64,000 bases of DNA. Origin: a methanogenic archaeon ISO4-H5. GTDB taxonomy: Archaea > Thermoplasmatota > Thermoplasmata > Methanomassiliicoccales > Methanomethylophilaceae. The notes beneath the pieces were generated by a model. It saw only the letters and a program-made list of their open reading frames with translations. It was not told the origin of the DNA and did no database searches. The DNA is taken from positions 558,001-622,000 of the forward strand of contig CP014214.1 in assembly GCA_001560915.1 (NCBI GenBank), read 5' to 3'. Of this stretch, positions 9,579-17,950 are shown piece after piece; positions within the stretch are counted from its first letter, which is position 1; each line of letters starts with the position of its first letter. The translations under genes and the position numbers were made by a program.

Positions 9579-10735
9579 TTTAACACTCTTTCAGCACATG
9601 CAATTCTTTTCAGAACATTTGCCCGTGAAGCAATTCCCGAGGTAGTGGCTTCGATGTATTCCGTATCCATTTTTAAGTCCAACAATTGATTATTTGTTAG
9701 GTAACTCGTATAGGATTCTTTCCGTTTACATAAAGACACAAAAACCGATTCAAATAATGAAATACTGAATTTACTATTGGCACTTCTAAAAGAATCCTTG
9801 TCCAAATCGGAACATCTATCTAAAAACCAACTGAATAAGTTCATTAGTGTAGTGTAATGATCTACTGTATAGGTCTTTGTTTTCTTTGAATACGCGATAA
9901 GAAATGCATTCATTGGTGACGTGTACGAATCTGATAATTCATACATCGCTAACGAACGAAGTATAATTTCTATATCTTTGAAATGAACGTCCGGCGTTTC
10001 TGAACCAACGAGTTTTCTCCACCTAGGATCGAGGTTCATTTCAAGAATGTGCTCGTACAGGGGAGTATAAGCAAGACACATCCTAATCTCTTGCGGTTTT
10101 AAGTTATAGCCCCCAGTGTTGAGCCTATTGAATATTTCAAACATTGAACTTTCATCATTCGGGGAGTTCTGTTTTATCATTATACAACGAATTGTTCTTA
10201 GAAACATGAATGTGTGTTTCTTTTCACCCAGTGTTTCAATTGTCAGTTTGTTTAAGGAGTTTTTTTGTCCTTCTTCGAGAAGAGGCAAGGACAATTTGAA
10301 ATCTGTAAAATATTCATCGTTCTCCATCAAATTATTGAGTGTTTCGTTTTTTCCAATAACGAGTTCTCTAATTTTTTGCCTTCCGAGTGGTGTGGGAAAC
10401 CTTTGTTTGACAAAGAAATAAATCGAAAGTAAGCGTTGCTGGCCATCTATTACTAAAAATTGGTTTTTGTCCTTTTCATATAAAAATATTTGAGGTATGG
10501 GTAATCCAATTATTATTGATTCTATAAGCTTGGATGCACGCATTTTATCCCAGACATAATTCCTCTGGAAAACTGGTATTTGTACTACGTTTTCATCAAT
10601 TAAATTGCATATTGTGGATATGTTAAAATCGTTCGGGGACGATGTGATATCGTAACTCTTTAAACCAATATCTTCTTCTGTTTCTTTTTGAGAATCATCA
10701 TCGAATTCTAAATTGTGCTCGTCTTTTGTAACCAT
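9575..10735 (-). CDS. DUF262 (GmrSD-like) protein
   Basis: 386 residues. The DUF262 core is plain: VVQIPVFQRNYVWDKMRASK, IIGLPIPQIFLYEK and the hallmark FLVIDGQQRLLSIYFF near residue 100. This ParB/Srx-like fold is the nucleotide-hydrolysing half of GmrS/GmrD type IV restriction enzymes and of several stand-alone defence genes. The C-terminal half lacks the DUF1524 HNH nuclease, so nuclease activity may come from the coupled HEPN protein downstream (4-base overlap). AT-rich compared with pgi, as expected of acquired DNA. Role in phage defence is inferred. Confidence 0.8.
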   Translation of the reverse strand: MVTKDEHNLEFDDDSQKETEEDIGLKSYDITSSPNDFNISTICNLIDENVVQIPVFQRNYVWDKMRASKLIESIIIGLPIPQIFLYEKDKNQFLVIDGQQRLLSIYFFVKQRFPTPLGRQKIRELVIGKNETLNNLMENDEYFTDFKLSLPLLEEGQKNSLNKLTIETLGEKKHTFMFLRTIRCIMIKQNSPNDESSMFEIFNRLNTGGYNLKPQEIRMCLAYTPLYEHILEMNLDPRWRKLVGSETPDVHFKDIEIILRSLAMYELSDSYTSPMNAFLIAYSKKTKTYTVDHYTTLMNLFSWFLDRCSDLDKDSFRSANSKFSISLFESVFVSLCKRKESYTSYLTNNQLLDLKMDTEYIEATTSGIASRANVLKRIACAERVLK

Positions 10736-11191
10736 ATTTGTAGATAGTTTTGATAGTTAATAAGGTAGGTCCCTTGATAGAACAGTCCGACGATTTTCTC
10801 TCTACCAGATCGATCGTTTTACCGATAGAAACAATATTTCTATTTCTCCGTGAAGTACCGATGACGTAACCATCGGATAAAACCAGTACTGGGTAAGACA
10901 ATAATCAACCGGAATTCGATGATGACGGGGCCACAGCTCTCCCAGAACCGCAGAGTAAGTGTACTAATAACCAATCTCTCGAGGATCGACACCACTGAGG
11001 ACAACGTCCGCTTCGGTGCGAGCGCTAATCTTGATTTGGACAGTTTGATTTCCTGAAACTGTCCAGGTCAAGATGATCTACTCTGATTGATGAAATTCAC
11101 CCACACATGTAAACAATGTGTGCTATTCGCCCTCAGTCAGACAAATATAATGTGAACATCATCAGTCATTCGAATCTACGAAGTTGATAAT
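10736..11191. other. Intergenic region with two hairpins
   Basis: 456 bp with no convincing gene. A perfect 9-bp stem GGACAGTTT / AAACTGTCC (11038-11046 and 11056-11064) and a 7-bp stem CACACAT / ATGTGTG (11102-11108 and 11116-11122) lie before the next gene. They may be terminators or operator palindromes. The DUF262 promoter must lie at the left end. Confidence 0.45.
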
Positions 11192-12129
11192 ATGGGGAAA
11201 TATGATTATTCTGGATTCACTGGCGATGGTTGGAAGGATAGTCTAACCGATATGCACTTCTGGGGATTGCATCATATCGATGGAAAAATCGAGGTGGACG
11301 TTGATAGGTTCATTGCTGCCAGCGAACAGATTTCCATATTGGACTTTGTTCCCGATGAATTCTCCAACGGGAAGATAAAGGGATACTATATTCCGACGAA
11401 GGAGCATAGGTGGGATTATATCTGTAACTATCTGATAGATATGCTTGAAGATCTGAAAAGTAAGTGGAGAACCGAATACAAGCCACTTTTCAGGAAGATC
11501 ACCACTCCGTCCCAAGTGGAACATGATAGCTACCTCAATCAGATAGCATTCTTAAGCGATTCCGACATGTATGATGAATGCGAAATCCAAGCTAGAATTG
11601 ACGGAATAAAAAGAATCCCTGAGTATGAACGTATCCTCAATGAGATGTACTGCATGTTCATCTCGAAAATCTGTTGTGAGATTGACCGTTATTTGGTAAA
11701 AGCCATTGCCCTATGTGGTTACACGGGGAAATATTTCGATCGTAACCGTTTGCAAAGTTCTGCAAAAGAAAAAACAGTGCAATCGCTTTGGAAGAACTCG
11801 AGGGACACAAGGCATTCACCGATTTGCATAATGTCAACAACTTCATCAAACACTGTACCGTGAGCTGTTTTAATACATTGGTCGAGGCATCTCCCGATTG
11901 TCTTCGGTGTAGGGAAGGTTATGAGAACGGTATGTATCCCGGAGATTGGCTCGATTTCAAGGAAGCAGACATAGACCGTTTTCTTTCCGAAATGACCCAG
12001 TTTTTCAACGGTCTTTGTTCAAAGGTTTTTGGAGAGGATGTCAAAGCTGCGAAATGGGATTATGAGGACTATTTTACAGATGCTTTTAAGGAATTACAGA
12101 ATCCTTATGAGTACCGTGGTCTTCCTTGA
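11192..12129 (+). pseudogene. Unknown protein split by a one-base frameshift
   Basis: One protein of about 312 residues is read in two frames. The first runs from ATG 11192 to about 11770 (MGKYDYSGFTGDGWKDSLTD...ALCGYTGKYFDRNR). The second continues to TGA 12129 (SAIALEELEGHKAFTDLHNVNNFIKH...EYRGLP). The switch falls in the A-rich run AAAAGAAAAAACAG at about 11764-11777; one extra A would restore a single frame. The second part has a helical, Cys-containing segment (SPDCLRCREGYENGMYPGDW) and looks conserved rather than decayed, so a very recent mutation, programmed slippage or sequencing error are all possible. I do not recognise the family. It sits between the DUF262-HEPN pair and a pgi fragment. 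Confidence 0.6.
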
Positions 12130-12229
12130 ATAATCGTATTGGGGACCTCGACTTACTCGACTCCTTTGAAGGTAACCCGAATCTAGTTTAATACTGCCAC
12201 AGGGGGGGGTTTCATGTTCAAGAGTCTAT

Positions 12230-12550
12230 CCCGAGTTCAACCACAACGAGATTGTCGGATGGTACGATGACGACCACAAGTACCAGTTCCACCCCGTCCT
12301 CATCGTAGACGACGACTACGAGGAGATCGCCAAGATCATCAAGGCTACCAAGGGACTCCTCTCGAGCCGCGACGTCGGACTCAATGTCTTCAAGGTCAAG
12401 GGCGATTCCGTCCTCGAGAAGAACATCTACGCTGTCATGTTCGGAGACTACGTCTCCCTGTATCTCGCGGTCCTCCGCGAGGTGGACCCCTGCAACGTCG
12501 ACCCCATCGTGGATATCAAGGCACGTATCAGAGCAGTACTGCCGGAATGA
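12230..12550 (+). pseudogene. Displaced 3' end of pgi (copy B)
   Basis: 321 bp aligned without gaps to 7694-8014 of pgi, with about 20 mismatches (about 94% identity). About 18 of these are silent, and the reading frame is open to the same TGA. No start codon or 5' part of the gene is present. The silent-site bias shows this sequence diverged while it was still part of a working pgi, so it is either the original 3' end displaced by an inserted element or one carried in by it. Confidence 0.85.
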
Positions 12551-12699
12551 GTCTTTAGATGGTTGTCTATACAAGCCGTATATGGGAAATTCTTACGTAC
12601 GCTTTAAAAAATAACTTTCCGTGAGAAGGAGTCCTCACTTGAATAACCAATCCCTAGGTCCATAGTAGTTCTATTCGAGAAGGCAGTTAAATACTCAGT

Positions 12700-13794
12700 A
12701 TGGTATTCGACAACTGCATGTCATTTCATATTGTACCGTTTGGCGATTGTGATTTGTCTGACACATTTTTTGATTCATTAAGGGCGGACTACCCCGGTTT
12801 TAATCAATGGTTCCAAACGAAATCAAATGCTGGATATAAAGCATATATAGATTGTGATGAAAACGGCAAATTGCATGTATTTGTTGCGTTGAAACAAGAC
12901 CCAGAGTTTGAAGAATTGGGAGTGGATCCAGTATTGCCCCCCGTTCCGCGTTTAAAAATTAGTACTATTAAGATTGACGAATCTTTCAGCGGGCAGAGAT
13001 TGGGTGAAGGAGCGATGGGTATTGCGTTATGGACTTGGGCAAGATCGAAAGAACGCCAAATATACGTAACAACTTTCAAAAAACAAAAGTCTCTAATCCA
13101 ACTATTGGAAAAATTTGGTTTCAAAAACGTTACACGCTTAGTTAATGGAGAATTAGTTTATCTGAGGGATAAAGAAGATGTAGATTATAGCGACCCTCGG
13201 AAATCTTTCCCTTACATAAATCCCAGATTCCCTAAGGCAAAATATTTGCCAATCAAAGATATCTTCCACGATTCGATGTTTCAATATTCGGATTTGAAGG
13301 GAGTAATCAAACAAGAGTATTCCCTCCCGGTTTCAAATGGAATTACAAAGATATATATTGCCGCACCAATCACAAAGTTGAGTTATTCAGAGGGTGATCT
13401 CGTATTTATTTACAGAATGTATACTGGAGATGGACCTAAAAAATACAAGTCTGCAGTAACATCCTATTGTACTGTTGGTAAGGTTATACCAATTGTACAT
13501 AACAAGGAGATTATTGTTCCTTTTGAAAAATACAGAGATATGGTGGGTAACAAATCTGTTTATCCAGACGAATTGATTGAGGATATATTCAACAGAGAGA
13601 AAAATGTCTTTTTGATTGAATTAATATACAACGGTTATTTTGGAACCGGAAATAACATCAATTTAGATACATTAAGAAAAAACGGTCTTTGGAACGATAA
13701 CATACATCCATATGATTCTTTGTTATCGAGAGAACAAGTTCAAAAAATATTCACATTAGGGAATTGTGATGTCCAAAATATTAATATCAATTAA
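12700..13794 (+). CDS. GNAT-like acetyltransferase fused to a PUA/ASCH-like domain
   Basis: 364 residues. Residues about 85-150 look like a GNAT core: KISTIKIDESFSGQRLGEG supplies the strand and acetyl-CoA loop, followed by QIYVTTFKKQKSLIQLLEKF and GFKNV, the typical C-terminal strand-helix. Residues about 210-350 (YIAAPITKLSYSEGDLVFIY) resemble a PUA/ASCH/EVE-like nucleic-acid-binding domain. The following ASCH gene overlaps its end by 29 bases, so the two are probably co-expressed. GNAT-ASCH combinations occur in toxin-antitoxin and RNA-modification settings; which applies here is unknown. AT-rich, island-type composition. An ATG at 12718 (MSFHIVPFG) is an equally good start. Confidence 0.6.
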   Translation: MVFDNCMSFHIVPFGDCDLSDTFFDSLRADYPGFNQWFQTKSNAGYKAYIDCDENGKLHVFVALKQDPEFEELGVDPVLPPVPRLKISTIKIDESFSGQRLGEGAMGIALWTWARSKERQIYVTTFKKQKSLIQLLEKFGFKNVTRLVNGELVYLRDKEDVDYSDPRKSFPYINPRFPKAKYLPIKDIFHDSMFQYSDLKGVIKQEYSLPVSNGITKIYIAAPITKLSYSEGDLVFIYRMYTGDGPKKYKSAVTSYCTVGKVIPIVHNKEIIVPFEKYRDMVGNKSVYPDELIEDIFNREKNVFLIELIYNGYFGTGNNINLDTLRKNGLWNDNIHPYDSLLSREQVQKIFTLGNCDVQNININ

Positions 13795-14140
13795 TCCGGA
13801 ATACGTTGAAAAAATACTTAACGGATCCAAAAGATATGAGTTTCGTAAAATCGCTTGTAAATTTCCCGTAGATGAAATGATTATCTATTGTACAAGCCCT
13901 GTTATGAAGGTAATAGGAACGGCATCTGTGAAACGTACCCTATGTGGAATTCCTGAGGATATATGGAGATTAACAAAAGAGTATGCTGGAGTATCTAAGA
14001 GGTTTTTTGATCAATATTTTTACGGCAAGAGTAAAGCTATTGCCTATGAGATAACCGCAGTAAAACAATTTGATACACCAAGAGATTTATCCTACTACGG
14101 CATAGGGGTCGCACCGCAGTCTTTCGTTTATGTTTACTGA
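13766..14140 (+). CDS. ASCH-domain protein
   Basis: 124 residues. The ASCH signature is at the N terminus: ILISINPEYVEKILNGSKRY followed by EFRK. ASCH is a PUA-like beta-barrel that binds RNA or modified nucleotides. It overlaps the GNAT/ASCH-like gene by 29 bases and converges on a third ASCH-type gene, with which it shares 7 bases. Likely part of one RNA-directed module; the target is unknown. Confidence 0.8.
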   Translation: MMSKILISINPEYVEKILNGSKRYEFRKIACKFPVDEMIIYCTSPVMKVIGTASVKRTLCGIPEDIWRLTKEYAGVSKRFFDQYFYGKSKAIAYEITAVKQFDTPRDLSYYGIGVAPQSFVYVY

Positions 14141-14373
14141 GGCTCGATGCTCAGAATGACATAGTCCGGATCTAGTCCGTCATATCCACTCAAAATATAT
14201 CCAATCCTGTATATTGCCTCACGACCAGAATATTTGCCGTTCACCCATTCTTTCAGTTTTACTAAGTCCCCTACTGAAAAACCACGATCATTTTTACGTA
14301 ACTCAAACTTTTTTTCACCTGATATGACCGCATCATAGAATTGCGGAGCTATTTTTAAATCGTGACAGGTCAT
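14134..14373 (-). CDS. DUF3850 / ASCH-type small protein
   Basis: 79 residues beginning MTCHDLKIAPQFYDAVISGE. The family pattern is complete: KFELRKNDRGFSVGDLVKLK, YSGREAIYRIGYIL, and a C-terminal DYVILSIE. DUF3850 is an ASCH-like (PUA-fold) domain often found in mobile elements and phages. ATG 14373 is chosen because family similarity starts there and the open frame beyond it runs into the repeat at 14422-14568. It converges on the plus-strand ASCH gene. Function unknown. Confidence 0.75.
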   Translation of the reverse strand: MTCHDLKIAPQFYDAVISGEKKFELRKNDRGFSVGDLVKLKEWVNGKYSGREAIYRIGYILSGYDGLDPDYVILSIEPQ

Positions 14374-14421
14374 CGGACTCAGATAGTTATTATCTAATAA
14401 ACCATTTTGCTTCTGTACTAC

Positions 14422-14568
14422 CCTGACCTCGCCACCAGAAGCAATTGAACATTGATTTTTTTTTACTTTGGGACCGAAAGCAAAAAGTGTCCCGGCCGGA
14501 ATGTTCAGTTGTGACACAAAAACGCTTAACGACTGGGACGGAACTTCCCAGTCCGAACGAGAATATAT
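14422..14568 (+). repeat. Structured transposon-end repeat, copy 1
   Basis: Matches 33762-33906 over about 147 bp and then diverges abruptly after GAACGAGAATATAT. Two stems are conserved: GGGAC...GTCCC around an A-rich loop, and GACTGGGA / TCCCAGTC around CGGAACT. In copy 2 the last pair of the second stem is a G-T wobble, so pairing is kept. A conserved structured right end followed by unique sequence is what omega-RNA / right ends of TnpB elements look like. No tnpB remains here. Confidence 0.65.
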
Positions 14569-14570
14569 CA

Positions 14571-15079
14571 GTTCCGACGGGGCTCGTAAAAACAATCGAA
14601 CATTATCTCGGTTCGACGGGTGTTTTGGACTTTGTTGATACCTTCAAGCAACGGGGAGTAGCGATGAGCAGGATCCTCGTAGCCATGTGCACGCACATCC
14701 TCATGGGTAGCAATTCCATGAGCAGATGTTCCGATTGGCTGAAGAACAGGGATGTGAGGAAGGAACTCCGATTGGATTCGGGTTTGTCGCAGAGGACCAT
14801 CAACCGTGCTATTTCGCTCATAGGGGATCACAGCGGTGAGATCCTCGTGAGACTGTGGGAAGGGTTGGATTCGAGATATCATTTCGAGAATACCGATGTT
14901 ACATCGATGGTTCTGCCGTCGTTGTGAATGGCCCCGAAGCGGAGCTCGGGGCCGTGGGGTACCCAAGGGATTTCAGGGATCAGAGCAGGAAACAGGTGGA
15001 GTTCCTGACAGCGGAATTCCAGGAATCAAGGATCCCATTTTTCATGAGAGCATACAAAGGGGACACATCTGACCCTGAG
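14571..15079 (+). pseudogene. Remnant of a DDE transposase
   Basis: The first frame (14571 to about 14905) gives VPTGLVKTIEHYLGSTGVLD, then SRILVAMCTHILMGSNSMSR and LSQRTINRAISLIGDHSGE, typical of the N-terminal part of IS1634/IS4-like transposases. The match then shifts frame to IDGSAVVVNGPEAELGAVGY and FLTAEFQESRIPFFMRAYKG, which carries a plausible first DDE aspartate. The rest of the gene is missing. It starts right after the structured repeat at 14422-14568, so insertions have stacked here. Confidence 0.7.
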
Positions 15080-15122
15080 TGTGACGTATTTCCTCATATT
15101 CATACAATTATTTTTAAAGAAA

Positions 15123-15437
15123 GGCAATGTCTGGGAGTATATGGAGTAGTATAAGAATCTGCATGGGACCAGCAATATCTGCTATTATGAGATTGGTGAG
15201 AGTTATATCAAGGTAGCTTTCCAGAGGAAGGATACAAGCCTTCGTTTTGACTGTTATCTTTACGAAGAATCCTGCATAACCCCCGAGGTGCTTGATTTGT
15301 TGAAAGGAGCCGCGGTGAATGGATACAATCTTGGTCATTTTGTAAACACTTGCGCCAAGAAAAGGTATTCTGATAAGATCCTGCACAAATCCCTGGATGA
15401 ACTCAACTCCTTTAGTGGGAGACCCGTTCTGCGCTAA
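15123..15437 (+). pseudogene. KTSC-like fragment, possibly with an in-frame TAG
   Basis: In one frame the bases read GNVWEYME, TAG (15147-15149), then YKNLHGTSNICYYEIGESYI and on through CITPEVLDLLKGAAVNGYNL to a TAA at 15435. The second half resembles the short KTSC domain (extended strands, then a helix ending before a conserved aromatic). Only about 95 codons exist after the TAG and the upstream side runs into transposase debris, so this may be a truncated gene. The TAG could be a decoded amber, a stop of something else, or decay. Weak call. Confidence 0.35.
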
Positions 15438-15523
15438 TAACTGTGGAAATTCTTCAACGATGATCGAAACCAGAGTTTTAAACGCCGGTAAACTTGATAT
15501 ATACTTGTTTATATAGCTTGATT

Positions 15524-15573
15524 GCAAAATTATACAACAAGTGTAGGTTGGTTCATTTGTTGTATAATTTCGC
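15524..15573. promoter_or_regulatory. 17-bp inverted repeat upstream of the CBASS genes
   Basis: GCAAAATTATACAACAA (15524-15540) and its complement with one mismatch (15557-15573) surround a 16-base spacer. It lies about 110 bp before the first CD-NTase. It may be an operator, an mRNA hairpin or a transposon end. AT-rich sequence follows up to the gene, with an SD-like GGGAG at 15674-15678. Confidence 0.5.
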
Positions 15574-15683
15574 TTGTATATTTTGTAGTTCAATTGATGT
15601 CACGTCGTTATTTGTTAACAATGGTTAATAATTAACATTTTATGTGAATATCTTTTGAACCAATCATCAAGTTGGGAGCACTC

Positions 15684-16466
15684 ATGGCGATTCCTTTAGA
15701 AGTATTACAAAAATGGGCTAAACCTGGAAAGAACGAGATGTCCAAACAAACGTATCATGCATTACGGGATGTCTTGATCAGTAAATTGGGGTTACCCCAA
15801 TCAAGCATATATCTCCAGGGATCTTATGCCAATTCCACCAACGTCAGGGACAACAGCGACATAGACATCGTAGTAGAGTTCCCTCCGGAATACGATGTAA
15901 GATCTCTGAAGAATTATGTCTACAACCGTATACAGAATGCGAATAATTTCCAGTTCTCCTTGGGTTCCAAGACTGTCAAGTATAAGGGATACCGGAACCA
16001 ATACGTCCCTGCGGACATCGTTCCCTGTGTAACCGTTGCCAATAAACAGGATTGTGTGAAGATCTACGATTCCTCCCGCAGTACAGTCATCGAGAATCAT
16101 CCGAAAGTTCATATCAGGAACGGTGAGAACAAAAGCGGAAGGACCAGCGGTAATTCCAAGAAAGCGGTCAGGATGCTTAAGAACGCCCGGAACTATTTGG
16201 AAGACAAAGGGTACAAGATCGGGATTTCCTCATACACCATTGAATGTATGGTATACAATATTCCTGATGGTGAATTCGTAGGCAATGAATACGATGTATG
16301 TTATCACATCTTGAACTGGCTGTGTAATAACAAAATATCTCTTTCATCTATGAAAACCCAGGATGGAAAAGACCTCCTCTTTTACACGGGGGACCGTTCT
16401 ACCAATACTGCCTCTTTATTCATAAACGACCTTGTCAATCTATGGAACAATTGGGGCAAATTTTGA
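15684..16466 (+). CDS. CD-NTase (cGAS/DncV-like nucleotidyltransferase) 1
   Basis: 260 residues. The nucleotidyltransferase active site is intact: SIYLQGSYANSTNV with GS at 46-47, then DNSDIDIVVEF with both metal aspartates (59 and 61), and a third acidic residue in VPADIVPCV (111). This is the signature of the CD-NTase family, which makes cyclic di- or trinucleotides on phage infection. ATG 15684 is chosen for the SD-like GGGAG about 6 bases before it. It overlaps a paralogous second CD-NTase, which is followed by a Cap15 effector, so this is a CBASS operon. The product nucleotide cannot be told from sequence. Confidence 0.85.
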   Translation: MAIPLEVLQKWAKPGKNEMSKQTYHALRDVLISKLGLPQSSIYLQGSYANSTNVRDNSDIDIVVEFPPEYDVRSLKNYVYNRIQNANNFQFSLGSKTVKYKGYRNQYVPADIVPCVTVANKQDCVKIYDSSRSTVIENHPKVHIRNGENKSGRTSGNSKKAVRMLKNARNYLEDKGYKIGISSYTIECMVYNIPDGEFVGNEYDVCYHILNWLCNNKISLSSMKTQDGKDLLFYTGDRSTNTASLFINDLVNLWNNWGKF

Positions 16467-17269
16467 TGATTTCAGACGGGCAGCTCATCGAATGGTCACA
16501 ATCAGGAAAGAGTGAGTCCGAGCCCAACGCATACAACCGTTTCAAAGATGTGATCCGGGCATGTTTCGACGTCGAAGACATATTCCTGCAGGGTTCGTAC
16601 GCCAACTCCACGGAGGTGTTCAGCAGCAGCGACATAGATATCGTCGTTGTGTGCAGGGGCCCGGAATACGGTTCGTATGGCTGGGAATCCCGCCTCAAGC
16701 GTCTGAAATACCATCTTTACAACTCGATAGAGAACTATCATAATTTCCGCTTCGAGATGGGGAAGAAGACCATAAAGTACAGTGGCTCATCAAAATATGC
16801 CCCTACTGATATCCTTCCGTGCATCAGTTTTACCAACAGAAACGGGGATCAGGGGATAGTATTCTACGATCACAGGAACCATAGATTGGTATTCAACTAT
16901 CCCAAACAGCACAAGGCTAATGGGATTGCCAAGAACGAACGGACTGGCGGGGATTTTAAACGGATTGTACGTGTCTTCAAGAATCTCCGTGATTCGCTGA
17001 TTGAGGACGGACTTATTCGCTATAACCTGGCCCCATCATACTTTCTTGAATGTTTGCTATACAACGTGCCTGACTACTGCTACACATCATACATCACAGA
17101 CAGTTTCATTAATATCATTAGTTGGCTCCAGAAGAACAAAGCACTCCTTCCGCAAATGAAATGCCAAAACGGTATCCAATCGCTGTTCAACGGATACAGC
17201 GGCTGGGATCTCGGCAACTGTTATATGTTTCTTGATGCGATTGAGAATGAGGTACGTTACGATGCATAA
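16466..17269 (+). CDS. CD-NTase (cGAS/DncV-like nucleotidyltransferase) 2
   Basis: 267 residues, clearly paralogous to the gene before it (shared LQGSYANST, SDIDIVV, and P-x-DI-x-PC-x motifs). GS at 43-44, Asp 56 and 58, and Asp 115 in APTDILPCI are intact, so it should be active. ATG 16466 aligns with the paralog's N terminus and overlaps its TGA by one base; an ATG at 16442 in the same frame would add 8 residues. Two intact CD-NTases in tandem feeding one Cap15 gene is unusual. They may form a heteromer, make different products, or respond to different triggers. Confidence 0.85.
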   Translation: MISDGQLIEWSQSGKSESEPNAYNRFKDVIRACFDVEDIFLQGSYANSTEVFSSSDIDIVVVCRGPEYGSYGWESRLKRLKYHLYNSIENYHNFRFEMGKKTIKYSGSSKYAPTDILPCISFTNRNGDQGIVFYDHRNHRLVFNYPKQHKANGIAKNERTGGDFKRIVRVFKNLRDSLIEDGLIRYNLAPSYFLECLLYNVPDYCYTSYITDSFINIISWLQKNKALLPQMKCQNGIQSLFNGYSGWDLGNCYMFLDAIENEVRYDA

Positions 17270-17837
17270 GTATAGCTGCGATAACGACAGAAGGGATTAC
17301 GTTTCCGCGGTCACGATGTTGATATGCATAATTGTATCGTACCTGATATCCGACGCTATCGCAGCCTATGTCGCAAATAATGATTTCTTTGTGAAAATAC
17401 TCATTTTTATAGTTATTGTGGGTCCGTTTACGCTATGGACATATCTTGCAGACGGCCTTTCGGCATTATTTCTGAAGGCCTCTGGGATAAGGAATTGCAC
17501 CGGGGAATATACAGGCACTCTGAAATCTAGCTATGATTCCTTTGAAAGGAACTATAATGTAACGGTAAAAATCGTTCATAAATTCAGGAATATCGAGATC
17601 AGGCTCGACACAAGTACCAGCACATCACGCAGTGTTACCGCATCTCTCCGTCAGGACGGTGAGCGGGTCGAATTAATCTACACTTACGAAAATGATGGTT
17701 CCATAGAGATGGGCCTCAATAGGCACATAGGTACGGGGATTATAACCATTGAAAGCTAGATGGTTAAGGGCATCTACTACACTCATCCTGACCGCGGAAC
17801 TTCGGGAACGTTCGAGTTAAAATTCAAGCCAAATTAA
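17262..17837 (+). CDS. cap15: Cap15-type CBASS effector with an in-frame TAG
   Basis: 191 codons including TAG at 17757-17759 (codon 166). Two membrane helices (about 15-38 and 43-62) are followed by a beta-barrel: GEYTGTLKSSYDSF, then VKIVHKFRNIEIRLDTSTST and VELIYTYENDG, with HIGTGIITIES leading to the TAG. The frame stays open after the TAG for 25 codons (MVKGIYYTHPDRGTSGTFEL, then KFKPN) to TAA 17837. This tail has the G-x-Y-Y-T...R-x-T-x-G-x-x-x-L pattern expected of the last strands of Cap15 barrels. Cap15 senses a cyclic nucleotide and disrupts the inner membrane. ATG 17262 is chosen over in-frame upstream starts because GAGGT lies 8 bases before it; it overlaps the CD-NTase stop. Termination at TAG would remove the final strands. 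Confidence 0.82.
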
Positions 17838-17894
17838 GAGAGTACAGTCAAAACCAGCTCGGATCATCCAAAAATGTAGCTCCTTTTGGATAGG

Positions 17895-17906
17895 TTCTCT
17901 TTTTTT
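17895..17906 (+). terminator. T-rich terminator after the CBASS operon
   Basis: A run of seven T (17900-17906) within a pyrimidine-rich stretch lies 58 bp after the TAA of cap15 and before the exonuclease. U-rich tracts are the usual archaeal termination signal. A weak upstream stem (TCCAAAA / TTTTGGA, around 17867-17890) may contribute. Confidence 0.5.
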
Positions 17907-17950
17907 ATGCAAGAATTATTATTTGCACTCTCTCGATACCATACAATATT

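Noticed and set aside
15123-15437. KTSC-like fragment as a third certain amber-containing gene
   Set aside because: The part before the TAG is too short and merges with transposase debris, so it cannot be separated from decay. Kept only as a weak pseudogene call.
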